A stretch of 64,000 nucleotides of DNA, taken from NCBI RefSeq assembly GCF_900104415.1, contig NZ_FMXR01000017.1, forward strand, positions 1-64,000, read 5' to 3'. Below, piece after piece: positions 18,247 to 26,847 of the stretch. The notes beneath the pieces are model-generated. The model worked only from the letters and a program-made list of their open reading frames with translations. It had not been told where the DNA came from and searched no databases. Origin of the DNA: Eubacterium oxidoreducens (GTDB lineage: Bacteria > Bacillota > Clostridia > Lachnospirales > Lachnospiraceae). Numbering within the stretch: the first letter of the stretch is position 1; every line of letters begins with the position of its first letter. A program made the position numbers and the translations under genes.

Positions 18247-19125
18247 ATGATTAGTAATCGACAATTGGAAGTATTTGTGACCGTTTATGAAGAAAAGAGT
18301 ATGACGAATGCCGGCAAGAAGTTATTTATGACACAACCGGCAGTGTCGCAGGCAATCCGTGAGATTGAAGCGTACTATGGAGTGACCTTATTTGAGAGAG
18401 TAGGATCGAAATTGTACGTTACAAGGTCCGGAGAGACGATGTATTTTTATGCGAAGCGTATATTTACTTTATTTGAGGAAATGAATACGGAGATGTGTAA
18501 TGTACAGGGAGTCCGGGAGATTACAGTTGGGGTCAACATATCTGCTGGGACAGAACTGGTACGAACTTATATTAATCGATTCCACGAGGAGTATCCGCAG
18601 ATAAAAGTTCGTGTGAAGGTATCGAGATCTTCTGTATTGGAGAAATGGCTTAAAGAACAGGAGCTTGATTTTGCGATTTGGGAAGACCTGGTTCAAAAGG
18701 CTGATTATTTGGTTCAGGAACCATACTATAAAGATAAGATTGTAGTGGTTGCCTCAAAAGATCATCCGTTGGTAGCAAGAGAGAATCTGGTACTCAAAGA
18801 CCTTGAAAATCAGCCATTTCTTCTTAGAGAAAGAGGAGCAGGCGTTCGGGAAAAATTCGAACAGCTGATGCGGCTGAATGATATGGCTGTGGACATTCTT
18901 TGGGAGAGTACGTCAACGAAAGCGCTTGTGAAGGCTGCGCAGGAGGGATATGGAATTGCGGTCCTTCCTTACTTGCTGGTCAAGGAATATGTGGAAAACG
19001 GTTCTTTGGTTGAGCTTGCTATTACAGATGTTTCTCTTAAGAGAAATCTCAATATTGTCTATCATAAGGACAAGGTTTTTTCAGAACCTTTGCAGCGACT
19101 GATGGATATTGTAAGAGAGTCTTAA
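18247..19125 (+). CDS. LysR-family transcriptional regulator
   Basis: A 292-residue DNA-binding regulator. Residues 1-60 hold the winged helix-turn-helix (SMTNAGKKLFMTQPAVSQAIREIE), followed by the linker helix, and residues 88-290 form the periplasmic-binding-protein-like effector domain. The family usually activates a divergent or nearby operon in response to a small molecule; CysB/CysL-type members are close in overall pattern. No divergent gene shares its upstream region: the gene behind it runs the same way. The target is therefore unknown. The ATG at 18247 is preferred over an upstream TTG at 18208 because it matches the family N-terminus MISNRQLEVF. Confidence 0.92.
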   Translation: MISNRQLEVFVTVYEEKSMTNAGKKLFMTQPAVSQAIREIEAYYGVTLFERVGSKLYVTRSGETMYFYAKRIFTLFEEMNTEMCNVQGVREITVGVNISAGTELVRTYINRFHEEYPQIKVRVKVSRSSVLEKWLKEQELDFAIWEDLVQKADYLVQEPYYKDKIVVVASKDHPLVARENLVLKDLENQPFLLRERGAGVREKFEQLMRLNDMAVDILWESTSTKALVKAAQEGYGIAVLPYLLVKEYVENGSLVELAITDVSLKRNLNIVYHKDKVFSEPLQRLMDIVRES

Positions 19126-19157
19126 CTCAGTCGGAGAACAAGCTCCGACTGAGTTAA
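19124..19157 (+). other. Hairpin at the end of the LysR gene
   Basis: TAACTCAGTCGGAG pairs perfectly with CTCCGACTGAGTTA across a six-base loop, overlapping the stop codon. No T-run follows. The left arm recurs at 61206-61220, so it may be part of a mobile repeat rather than a dedicated terminator. Confidence 0.7.
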
Positions 19158-19164
19158 ACGCTCC

Positions 19165-19250
19165 GCGAGGATGCGCACGGATTCGGACAGGAATTTGTCT
19201 GCTGAAGCAGATCCGAATCCGGCGCGCAAGACTCGCGAGCGAGTCTTGAC
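19165..19250 (+). repeat. 86-bp palindromic dispersed repeat, copy A
   Basis: This 86-base segment recurs in inverted orientation at 60381-60466 with a single mismatch. It can fold into a long hairpin: GCGCACGGATTCGG pairs with CCGAATCCGGCGCGC with small bulges, around an inner stem TCTGCT/AGCAGA. A second hairpin, AAGACTCGC with GCGAGTCTT, ends the element. It carries no open reading frame. It resembles a REP- or MITE-like element. Confidence 0.9.
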
Positions 19251-19257
19251 CGAAATA

Positions 19258-19325
19258 ACACACACCCCCTGGCGGTGATGGGTACCTGGAATTTAGGATG
19301 CCTATTACGGTTAGGGGGTGTGTTT
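19258..19325 (+). terminator. Long structured terminator between the LysR gene and pncB
   Basis: ACACACCCCCT pairs with AGGGGGTGTGT and runs into five T residues. A second imperfect stem lies inside the loop (ATGGGTACC with GGATGCCTAT). It should stop transcription coming from the LysR gene; on the minus strand the T-run is weak. Confidence 0.75.
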
Positions 19326-19357
19326 TTGATTGTCGCATGATAACGCGCCGACAGACA

Positions 19358-20800
19358 TTAGGCCTGATTTAATAACTGGTTTCGAATATCATATAGTTTT
19401 TGAGACAAATCAACATGGATTTTTTGTGGGTTAACAAATCGCTTGGATTCATCCCATAAAGTCTCTTTTTCTTTGTTACAGAATTTCTGAATATCCATAA
19501 CCTTTGGAGAGTGGTAGATGGCTTTGCCGTTTTTGATAACCGGAATCAAAAGCTCTTTCATAGTATAGCTGCCACCGGGGAGGATGGTTTTCTTCCAAGG
19601 TTCATTTGGATCAAATAATTTAAGATCTTGAGAAGTATCATAAGATTCATCAACCAGGCAAATCAAATCACCTCGAATCTTTCCGGTTTCTTTATCGTAA
19701 ATGCGATAGATGGTTTTGTTACCAGGATTCGTTACTTTTTCGGAGTTTTCAGAAAGCTTGATCTTAGGAACAAAATCACCACCATCCTTTTGGATTGCAG
19801 CCAATTTGTATACGCCGCCAAAAGAAGGATTGTCTTTAGAGGTGATTAAATTGGTTCCAACACCCCAGGAAGTAATTTGAGAACCTTGAATCTTAAGACT
19901 TTGAATCAAATATTCATCCAAATCATTTGATGCAGAGATAATAGCATCCTCAAATCCGGCGTCATCAAGCATCTTGCGAGCTTTCTTAGAAAGATAGGCA
20001 AGATCACCGCTGTCCATACGAATGCCATAACTTTTAGAAGTAATGCCGGCATCGCGCATTTCAGTAAAGACCCGGATGGCATTAGGAATACCGGAGTTTA
20101 AAGTATCATAAGTATCTACAAGCAAGGTACAGGCATCCGGATAAAGCTGTGCGTAAGTCTTAAAAGCAGTATATTCATCCGGAAAACTCATAATCCAACT
20201 GTGTGCATGAGTACCTAAAACCGGAACATCAAACATCTGACCGGTAAGCACATTAGAGGTTCCTTTACAGCCACCGATAATTGCAGCACGTGCACCATAG
20301 GTACCGCTGTCCGGACCTTGAGCGCGGCGAAGACCGAATTCCATAACGCCGTCACCATTGGCAGCATAACATACCCTGGCAGCTTTGGTAGCAATAAGGC
20401 TTTGATGATTAATAATATTAAGAAGAGCTGTTTCAATAAGCTGGGCTTCCATAATCGGGGCAACAACCTTTACAAGCGGTTCACGTGGAAAGATAACAGT
20501 GCCCTCTGCAATGGCATAGATATCACCGGAAAATTTAAAGGTAGACAGATATTCCAAAAAGTCTTCGTTAAAAATGCCAAGACTTCTCAGATAATCAATA
20601 TCTTCCTTTTGGAAAGATAGATGTTCAATGTAATCAATGACCTGTTCTAGACCGGCACAGATGGCATAGGCTCCGCCGCTCGGATTGTTGCGATAAAAAG
20701 CATCAAACACGGCAACGTCATGATTGCCTGTTTTGAAATATCCCTGCATCATAGTAAGTTCATATAGGTCCGTAAGTAATGTTAAATTGAGAGTACTCAT
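19358..20800 (-). CDS. pncB: Nicotinate phosphoribosyltransferase
   Basis: A 480-residue cytoplasmic enzyme that joins nicotinate to PRPP to form nicotinate mononucleotide, the entry step of NAD salvage. Family signatures are present: LLTDLYELTMMQGYF at the N-terminus, GTHAHSWIMSF, RMDSGDLAYLSKKAR and SNDLDEY. The start at 20800 follows GAAGGA by six bases; an in-frame ATG six codons earlier lacks a site. It is the last gene of an operon that begins with the niacin-responsive regulator niaR, which fits the known role of that regulator. Assignment is secure. Confidence 0.96.
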   Translation of the reverse strand: MSTLNLTLLTDLYELTMMQGYFKTGNHDVAVFDAFYRNNPSGGAYAICAGLEQVIDYIEHLSFQKEDIDYLRSLGIFNEDFLEYLSTFKFSGDIYAIAEGTVIFPREPLVKVVAPIMEAQLIETALLNIINHQSLIATKAARVCYAANGDGVMEFGLRRAQGPDSGTYGARAAIIGGCKGTSNVLTGQMFDVPVLGTHAHSWIMSFPDEYTAFKTYAQLYPDACTLLVDTYDTLNSGIPNAIRVFTEMRDAGITSKSYGIRMDSGDLAYLSKKARKMLDDAGFEDAIISASNDLDEYLIQSLKIQGSQITSWGVGTNLITSKDNPSFGGVYKLAAIQKDGGDFVPKIKLSENSEKVTNPGNKTIYRIYDKETGKIRGDLICLVDESYDTSQDLKLFDPNEPWKKTILPGGSYTMKELLIPVIKNGKAIYHSPKVMDIQKFCNKEKETLWDESKRFVNPQKIHVDLSQKLYDIRNQLLNQA

Positions 20801-20834
20801 AATTTCCTTCTTTCTCATGGCATAAAACCACGTC

Positions 20835-21878
20835 TTAACCTAATTTCAAATCACCTGGTTTAATCCAGCCTATCTTACGTTCAATGGTACAAATAACACT
20901 GCAGATGACGGCCGGTAGGATGAAGCAAATTAAAATCATACCAAGCCAGTCAAATCCGGTAACCGTTTTGCCATCTGCGACCCATCCGGAATAGATGCCG
21001 ATTTGTCCAACAAGTCCGCAGGTTCCCATGCCGGAAGAAACCGGTGAGCCGTTCATTTCCAGATGAAAGATGCAAGTGGCAATCGGACCTGTGATTGCAC
21101 TGCAGATAATCGGCGGAATCCAGATGCGAGGATTTTTGACGATATTTCCCATCTGTAACATAGAGGTACCGATGCCCTGCGAGATAAGACCGCCCCATTT
21201 ATTTTCATAAAAGGACATAACCGCAAATCCAACCATCTGTGCGCAGCATCCGGCAACAGCAGCACCACCGGCAAGTCCGACAAGGCCAAGTCCGGCACAG
21301 ATTGCAGCCGAAGAAATCGGAAGAGTAAGGGCAATGCCGACTAAAACGGCTACAATAATACCCATCATAAATGGTCGAAGCGTGGTCGATACCATAATCA
21401 GGTTACCAAGCCAATTCGCCAGGGTTCCGATATGCGGCGCTATCAACGAGGAAAGAACGACGCCAATTATAATAGTGACGCCCGGAGTGACAATGATGTC
21501 GATTTTCGTCTCTTTCGATACGGCTTTACCAAACTCGGCAGCAATGACGGAAATAATCAGGACGGCAAATGGTCCTCCGGCTTCTCCTAAAGTATTCGCG
21601 GCGCTTCCAACAGCCAATAATGAAAATAATACAAGAGGAGGTGCTTGCAATGCATAGCCGATTGCAACTGCCATAGCAGGTCCGGACATTGCAGTTGCAA
21701 AGCCGCCAATCGTTACCAGGTAATCAATGCCGGCCTGTAAGCCTATCGTGTTTAGAATCGTGCCGATTAACAGTGTGCAAAAAAGACCTTGCGCCATGGC
21801 GCCTAGTGCATCAACAGCATATCGTTTTGCTGAAATTTCAATATTTTTTCTTTTTAAAAATTCTTTAAATTTATCCAT
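20835..21878 (-). CDS. EIIC_2-type membrane protein, candidate niacin transporter
   Basis: A 347-residue, very hydrophobic protein with about nine or ten membrane segments. It matches the PTS_EIIC_2 family, which carries a sugar-permease name but lacks associated IIA and IIB domains or neighbours. The glycine- and alanine-rich helices, the repeated GP and GG patterns and a C-terminal GWIKPGDLK tail are visible. It lies between niaR and pncB on the same strand with short gaps (27 and 34 bases), so it is surely co-regulated with niacin salvage. By context it may import nicotinate or nicotinamide. No sugar gene is nearby. The transport role is an inference. Confidence 0.8.
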   Translation of the reverse strand: MDKFKEFLKRKNIEISAKRYAVDALGAMAQGLFCTLLIGTILNTIGLQAGIDYLVTIGGFATAMSGPAMAVAIGYALQAPPLVLFSLLAVGSAANTLGEAGGPFAVLIISVIAAEFGKAVSKETKIDIIVTPGVTIIIGVVLSSLIAPHIGTLANWLGNLIMVSTTLRPFMMGIIVAVLVGIALTLPISSAAICAGLGLVGLAGGAAVAGCCAQMVGFAVMSFYENKWGGLISQGIGTSMLQMGNIVKNPRIWIPPIICSAITGPIATCIFHLEMNGSPVSSGMGTCGLVGQIGIYSGWVADGKTVTGFDWLGMILICFILPAVICSVICTIERKIGWIKPGDLKLG

Positions 21879-21905
21879 GATGATAACTCCTGCCTGAATG
21901 ATAGA

Positions 21906-22466
21906 TTAGAAATGGGGGATTTCCCCGGGAGAGGTAAAGTCTACAGGTTCATAGGTTTGTAGCTTCGCCAGATATCCTTTTTTCTTAAGCTCAGCCTGAA
22001 TCAGATCAAGGAGCTCTTCGCTGTCCGCTTCTACCGTGTGATAATGATATCCTGAAGTGACATTTTTGAGTAGAGAAGATTTGCCCTTGGACATCTCCAT
22101 TAAGTAATTGTCTACATCTAGTTGAGAACGGAGGTTTAGCTCTCCGCGAATGACGCCATAGATTTTGTGATTGACAAAGACATCTTTTACACGGCCGCCT
22201 AGACTGATGATGCAAGACAGCTCATCAGCAACCTGTTCGTCGGTATGAATAACCTTAAATACCCGGCTGATATGGGAAGATTTTTGAATCAGATAACCAC
22301 GGGTGGTGGATAGAATCTGAGAGCCGTTCGCCCGTAACAAAGCAATGTCTTGCACAATTACCTGTCGGCTGACATTCATTTTGCGGGCAATAAAGTCGCC
22401 GGAAAGAGGTCGGTCGGAAGAAAGTAGTAGATTCATGATTCCGCATCTTCGTTCTTCAGTAGTCAT
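21906..22466 (-). CDS. niaR: Niacin-responsive transcriptional repressor
   Basis: A 186-residue regulator with an N-terminal helix-turn-helix (residues 5-60, DFIARKMNVSRQVIVQDIALLR) and a C-terminal 3H domain (about 75-170). The domain is named for three histidines; here His74, Glu82, His141 and His143 have the spacing of the metal ligands in the family. In Firmicutes NiaR represses niacin uptake and salvage genes when nicotinate is plentiful. It heads an operon with a membrane protein and pncB, which matches that role closely. A GGGGGG stretch provides the ribosome site. A strong promoter lies at 22505-22533. Confidence 0.93.
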   Translation of the reverse strand: MTTEERRCGIMNLLLSSDRPLSGDFIARKMNVSRQVIVQDIALLRANGSQILSTTRGYLIQKSSHISRVFKVIHTDEQVADELSCIISLGGRVKDVFVNHKIYGVIRGELNLRSQLDVDNYLMEMSKGKSSLLKNVTSGYHYHTVEADSEELLDLIQAELKKKGYLAKLQTYEPVDFTSPGEIPHF

Positions 22467-22504
22467 TTGCCATACCCCCCTTTATGATAGTCTTAGTTGT
22501 TAAA

Positions 22505-22533
22505 ATTATAAGCGAAAAAGAAAGGTATAGCAA
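22505..22533 (-). promoter_or_regulatory. Promoter of the niaR operon
   Basis: On the minus strand TTGCTA and TATAAT are separated by 17 bases, 38 bases upstream of the niaR start. An autoregulatory operator probably overlaps the short 5' leader (AACAACTAAGACTATCATAA region), but I cannot define it. Confidence 0.75.
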
Positions 22534-22609
22534 ATTGAATTTTCCGTATTGGCGCATCCTATGAAGATTTGGAAAGTGGGTTGATATGACTGTTAAGAGG
22601 AAAAAAATT

Positions 22610-22618
22610 TGTTATAAT
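22610..22618 (+). promoter_or_regulatory. Extended -10 promoter of the LVIVD-repeat gene
   Basis: TGTTATAAT is a perfect extended -10 element 65 bases upstream of the start codon. The -35 position has no good match, as is usual for this promoter type. Confidence 0.5.
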
Positions 22619-22683
22619 AAAAAAGGTAACCTAAAAAGGAATTACATTATAATATTTCAGAAAAATAAAAAGGAGGTATTAAT

Positions 22684-24078
22684 ATGGCGGATAAGTTTTA
22701 CGCAAAAAGTCCGGGAAACAATGGTTATATTAAGAACCTTGAAGTTCTTTCTTTTTGCGATTGGGACGGTCTAAGCGGCGCATTTCAGATGCAGCTTTAT
22801 AAGACCAAAGAAGGCAAATACTACATCTATGGATCCGGATTTGGCGGATTTCATGGTTCAAGCGTTGTAATTGCAGAAGTAACCGATCCTAAGCATCCAA
22901 GATTTGTAAAGAGATTGGTATGTCTTGATCCGGAAGAATATCCAACAACATCTTCTCCAAAGATTCAGATTGCAGAGGATAAATTGATTGTTGCAATGAC
23001 AGCAGGTTCAGGCCCTGGTGCACTTGTAGATCAGAGCGAACTTCAGAATATGAAGTGTCAGGCAGGAATTCAAATCTGGTCACTGGCAAATGACCCTGAG
23101 AATCCGGAATATCTTGGATATTGGGATTGTGGAGTTCCACATTCTATTGGTGTTCATCGTTTTATGTATAACGGTGGTCCTTATGTATATCTTTCTTGTG
23201 AATCTATGAGATTTGAAGGAATGATCATGAGAATCGTGGATATTTCCGATCCTAAGAATCCACATGAAGTTGGTAACTGGTGGGCACCTCATCAGTTCGT
23301 AGATGGATATCCGGGAAGAGAAGTGGATCATCATGCGGGACATGTTCCATCTTTCATGGATAAAGGATGGATGCACGGACCGCCATTTAGACGTGATGAC
23401 GGAATTATGTTCTGTGGTTATGGCGGAGATGGTTTGTATGTGCTTGATACGAAGGATGTAACAAGACCAAAACTTCTCGGACAGCTTAAGTTCATGCCGG
23501 CATTTTCTTCTCATCTTGCAGGAGCTCGTACACATACAGCACTTCCGCTTCCGGGACGTGATTTGTGTGTGGTAACAAATGAAGGAGAACGTTTCCAGTT
23601 CTTCCCGCCGGGATCTATCAAGGAAGCGCAGGCAATGAATAACTTGCACATGATTGATGTGTCAGATCCGACTAATCCGACGATGATTGCGCAGTTCCCA
23701 TATCCGGAAGTTCCGGAAGATTTCCCGTATCCAAACTTCAATGTTATGAATCTTGGATGCCAAGGACCGTTTGGACCGCATAACGTGCATGAGCCGATGA
23801 GCAATAAGCCATGGCTTGAGCAGGATGGAAATGTAGTTTATAATTGCTATTTTGCGGCAGGACTTCGAGTATTTGATGTATCTGATCCGTATTATATTAA
23901 AGAAAAGGCATATTTCATCCCGCCAAATCCGGTGAAGAAACCGGAAGAATCTTTCTTCCCTGGATTACCGGGTCCACGTAATGCCATGACAGAGGATTGC
24001 TGTGTAGATGATAGAGGCTATATCTATGTCACATGTTTTGATGATGGATTCTATATTTTAAAGAAATTATACGATTAA
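22684..24078 (+). CDS. LVIVD-repeat beta-propeller protein
   Basis: A 464-residue protein built of repeated segments ending in VxDVSDPxxP-type motifs: VIAEVTDPKHPR, MRIVDISDPKNPH, YVLDTKDVTRPK, MIDVSDPTNPT and VFDVSDPYYIK. These are LVIVD repeats, expected to form a beta-propeller. There is no signal peptide or membrane segment, so it is probably cytoplasmic, unlike many LVIVD proteins. It is rich in cysteine and histidine (for example EVDHHAGHVPS and EDCCVDD), which may bind metal. The function is unknown. An AAAAAGGAGG site precedes the ATG. It is monocistronic with its own promoter and terminator, and likely well expressed. Confidence 0.8.
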   Translation: MADKFYAKSPGNNGYIKNLEVLSFCDWDGLSGAFQMQLYKTKEGKYYIYGSGFGGFHGSSVVIAEVTDPKHPRFVKRLVCLDPEEYPTTSSPKIQIAEDKLIVAMTAGSGPGALVDQSELQNMKCQAGIQIWSLANDPENPEYLGYWDCGVPHSIGVHRFMYNGGPYVYLSCESMRFEGMIMRIVDISDPKNPHEVGNWWAPHQFVDGYPGREVDHHAGHVPSFMDKGWMHGPPFRRDDGIMFCGYGGDGLYVLDTKDVTRPKLLGQLKFMPAFSSHLAGARTHTALPLPGRDLCVVTNEGERFQFFPPGSIKEAQAMNNLHMIDVSDPTNPTMIAQFPYPEVPEDFPYPNFNVMNLGCQGPFGPHNVHEPMSNKPWLEQDGNVVYNCYFAAGLRVFDVSDPYYIKEKAYFIPPNPVKKPEESFFPGLPGPRNAMTEDCCVDDRGYIYVTCFDDGFYILKKLYD

Positions 24079-24096
24079 GAAATAATGAATCAGAAG

Positions 24097-24130
24097 GAAG
24101 GCTGTAATTTAAAAGATTGCAGCCTTCTTT
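24097..24130 (+). terminator. Rho-independent terminator after the LVIVD-repeat gene
   Basis: AAGGCTGTAAT pairs with ATTGCAGCCTT (one G-U) across a seven-base loop, then a short T-rich tail. Confidence 0.8.
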
Positions 24131-24132
24131 GT

Positions 24133-24162
24133 TTGTGTAAAACAGGTAAATGATGCTATAAT
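24133..24162 (+). promoter_or_regulatory. Promoter of the RsmF-type gene
   Basis: TTGTGT and TATAAT are 18 bases apart, ending about 30 bases before the start codon at 24193. Confidence 0.6.
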
Positions 24163-24192
24163 GAAAAACAAGAAAACAGCGAGGATAAGAAG

Positions 24193-25554
24193 ATGGAATT
24201 ACCGGAAAAGTTTTGCGAGCGGATGCGCCAACTGATGAATCAAGAAGAATATGCACAGTTCATAAGCAGTTATGAGGAGCCGCGAAGTTATGGACTAAGA
24301 AGCAATCCTTTAAAGCCGGCTTCGTTAAAGCACTTGCAATTAGAACCGGTTGCATGGTGCAATACAGGGTATTACTACAGACAGGAGCAAAGACCGGGAA
24401 TACATCCGCTTCATGAAGCGGGAGCATATTATATACAAGAGCCGAGTGCAATGGCAATCGCGCCGTTGCTTGACGTTAAGCGTGGAGAGAAGGTTTTGGA
24501 TTTGTGCGCGGCGCCGGGAGGAAAGACAACGCAGCTTGCGGGGGAGATGAAAGGTGAAGGTCTTCTTGTTGCTAACGAATATGTGTCATCAAGGGCGAAA
24601 GTGCTTTCCCAAAACGTGGAGCGGATGGGAGTTCGAAACTGTGTTGTGTTAAATGAAACGCCGCAACATCTTGCGCAGGTATTTGAAGGTTTTTTTGATA
24701 AAATACTGGTGGACGCGCCCTGTTCGGGAGAAGGAATGTTTCGAAAGGAAGAGATTGCGCGGCAGCAGTGGAGCCTTGATAATGTTACAATCTGCGAGGA
24801 GAGGCAAAAGGAAATTCTTGCGTGCGCTGTACGCATGCTCGCGCCGGGAGGACGTCTGGTATATTCCACATGCACCTTTTCGCCACAAGAAGATGAATAT
24901 ATTGTAGAATGGTTATTGGAAACCTATTCCGATCTTACCATTTTACCGATGAACAAGGTGGGAGGCATGGAGGATGCCAGGGTGCAGTGGAGCAGGCACG
25001 AAACACAAGATGTGAAACGTGCTGCAAGGCTATGGCCTCACAAGCTGCGCGGCGAAGGACATTTTGCAGCGGTTTTTGAAAATACACGGACAAAAGAGCC
25101 GGTGACAAATTCGAATGGAAAGAAGTCAAAAGCTAAGAAGAAATCGCCGGCAGTTTTGCAGGTGATAACAGCATATGAAGAATTTGCAAAAGAATATCTG
25201 GATTTTACGATTGAGGGACGGTATGAAGTATTTGGAAACCGAATATATCTTGTTCCTGAGCAAATGATACCGCTAGACGGTTTGAAGGTGCAAAGAGCAG
25301 GGCTTGAATTTGGCGAGGAGACAAAAGGCAGGTTCACACCGGCACATGCACTGGCAATGGCATTGACGGACAAGGAAGTCACAAACAGCTGTGAACTGGG
25401 AGACAAGGCAGCTGATTATTTACACGGGGAAGTCATTCATACATCGACATCAAAAGGCTGGATGCTGATGACGGTGGATGGGGTGAGTATCGGTTGGGGG
25501 AAAGGAACCGGTACGCAGATAAAAAATCACTATCCCAAGGGTTTGAGAAAGTAG
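24193..25554 (+). CDS. RsmB/RsmF-family 16S rRNA or tRNA cytosine-C5 methyltransferase
   Basis: A 453-residue RNA m5C methyltransferase of the NOP2/Sun/RsmF type. The SAM motif VLDLCAAPGGKT is near residue 97. The two catalytic cysteines lie in VDAPCSGEG (near 174) and STCTFSPQEDE (near 225). The C-terminal 150 residues match the RsmF extension, ending in a PUA-like part (GWGKGTGTQIKNHYP). E. coli RsmF methylates C1407 of 16S rRNA; the exact target here is not known. The response regulator gene starts ten bases after the stop, so the two are likely co-transcribed. Confidence 0.93.
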   Translation: MELPEKFCERMRQLMNQEEYAQFISSYEEPRSYGLRSNPLKPASLKHLQLEPVAWCNTGYYYRQEQRPGIHPLHEAGAYYIQEPSAMAIAPLLDVKRGEKVLDLCAAPGGKTTQLAGEMKGEGLLVANEYVSSRAKVLSQNVERMGVRNCVVLNETPQHLAQVFEGFFDKILVDAPCSGEGMFRKEEIARQQWSLDNVTICEERQKEILACAVRMLAPGGRLVYSTCTFSPQEDEYIVEWLLETYSDLTILPMNKVGGMEDARVQWSRHETQDVKRAARLWPHKLRGEGHFAAVFENTRTKEPVTNSNGKKSKAKKKSPAVLQVITAYEEFAKEYLDFTIEGRYEVFGNRIYLVPEQMIPLDGLKVQRAGLEFGEETKGRFTPAHALAMALTDKEVTNSCELGDKAADYLHGEVIHTSTSKGWMLMTVDGVSIGWGKGTGTQIKNHYPKGLRK

Positions 25555-25564
25555 GGAAACAACA

Positions 25565-26338
25565 ATGGAAATTATTGCGGTTGATGATGAAAAATTAGCA
25601 TTGGAAAGTTTGGTGCAGTCTATTGAAAAAGCATCGCCAAAGGCGACGGTGCACGGATTTCGTCTGGGGGCGGATGCCATTACGTATGCACTTGAACATA
25701 AGTGTGACATTGCGTTTTTGGATATTGAGCTTCGGGGAGAAAGTGGACTTGATATTGCAGCATCTTTAAAAGAAATATATCCCAAGATTAATATTATATT
25801 TACCACAGGATACGGGGAATATGCAGGAGATGCCTTTGGAATTCATGCAAGCGGCTATGTGATGAAGCCGGTAACAGAGGAGAAGATTGCAACGGAACTT
25901 AAGAATCTTCGCCATCCGTATGAAGATAGCGAGAAGAAACTTCAGGTAAAGGCATTTGGCAATTTTGAAGTGTTTGCCGGGGGACAGCCGCTGAAGTTTC
26001 AATATACGAAGGCAAAGGAATTGCTTGCCTATCTTGTCGACAGAAATGGGGCTATGGTATCGAACCAGGAATTGCTCGTGACTTTGTGGGAAGATGATGA
26101 TCTAGAAAACGATCACAGCTCGTATCTTAAGAATATCCGAAAGGATCTTGTGGAAACGCTCGCAGCGGTTGGTCATGAAGATGTATTGGTGCGACAGCGA
26201 GGCAAGATGGGGATTCTTCCGGGTAAGATAGCGTGTGATTATTTTGATTATTTAAATGGCGAAAATATGGACGCATATCGAGGGGAATATATGTCACAGT
26301 ATAGCTGGAGCGAATTGACTCACGGGTTACTTTTCTAG
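25565..26338 (+). CDS. Response regulator with SARP-like winged-helix output
   Basis: A 257-residue signalling protein. Residues 1-118 form a receiver domain: acidic pair Asp7-Asp8, phosphoacceptor Asp53 in AFLDIELRG, a Thr-Thr at about 79-80, and Lys in VMKPV. Residues 123-255 form a winged helix-turn-helix of the OmpR/SARP type (TKAKELLAYLVDRNGAMVSNQELLVTLWE). No histidine kinase is adjacent, so its input is unknown. A second receiver gene, clearly a paralogue, follows 78 bases later. The pair may act together. Confidence 0.88.
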   Translation: MEIIAVDDEKLALESLVQSIEKASPKATVHGFRLGADAITYALEHKCDIAFLDIELRGESGLDIAASLKEIYPKINIIFTTGYGEYAGDAFGIHASGYVMKPVTEEKIATELKNLRHPYEDSEKKLQVKAFGNFEVFAGGQPLKFQYTKAKELLAYLVDRNGAMVSNQELLVTLWEDDDLENDHSSYLKNIRKDLVETLAAVGHEDVLVRQRGKMGILPGKIACDYFDYLNGENMDAYRGEYMSQYSWSELTHGLLF

Positions 26339-26416
26339 ATAGAGAGGCAGTATCCGTTTTGTGTCCTTTTAAATGCTATAATGACTAAGTCATAAAGACA
26401 GAGAGCAGGTGAGTGT

Positions 26417-26791
26417 ATGACCATCATTGCATTAGCAGATAAGTTGCCGGAATTAGAACGGTTGATACAGATGATTGAAGCAGAATCACCACAAGCAGAA
26501 GTTTGGGGATTTTCTCAGACTAAGAGTGCAAGAGAATGCATCGAGAGAGTAGGATGTGATGTCTTATTTGTAGATGTGATTTTGCAGGATGCGAGTGGAC
26601 TTGAATTTGCGAAAGAAATAATGGAACTGAATCCGGAAGTGAATGTGATATTTACCGCAGAGAGTACCTCATTTGCCAATGCAGCTTTTCAATTATATGC
26701 GAGTGGGTATATTACAAAACCTTTAACGCCGCAGAAAGTTGCAAAAGAGTTGCATGAACTTCGATATACGAAGATTTCGGAGTCTGTCTGA
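26417..26791 (+). CDS. Stand-alone receiver-like protein, paralogue of the preceding regulator
   Basis: A 124-residue single receiver domain. It lines up with the receiver of the neighbouring regulator almost without gaps (IIALADKL versus IIAVDDEK; LFVDVILQDASGLEFA versus AFLDIELRGESGLDIA; ASGYITKPLTPQKVAKELHELR versus ASGYVMKPVTEEKIATELKNLR). The phosphoacceptor Asp53 and the switch lysine remain. The first acidic residue of the metal pair is alanine, so magnesium-dependent phosphorylation may be impaired. There is no output domain. It probably arose by duplication of its neighbour and loss of the DNA-binding part. It could compete for the same kinase or bind the full regulator. Confidence 0.82.
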   Translation: MTIIALADKLPELERLIQMIEAESPQAEVWGFSQTKSARECIERVGCDVLFVDVILQDASGLEFAKEIMELNPEVNVIFTAESTSFANAAFQLYASGYITKPLTPQKVAKELHELRYTKISESV

Positions 26792-26847
26792 GTGACAGGA
26801 TATCGTCTATTTCTAATATTTTCGTTTATATAACCCTCAAACCCAAG

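Noticed and set aside
23080-23649. 189-residue minus-strand open frame
   Set aside because: It is antisense to the LVIVD-repeat gene and is explained by the codon bias of that gene.
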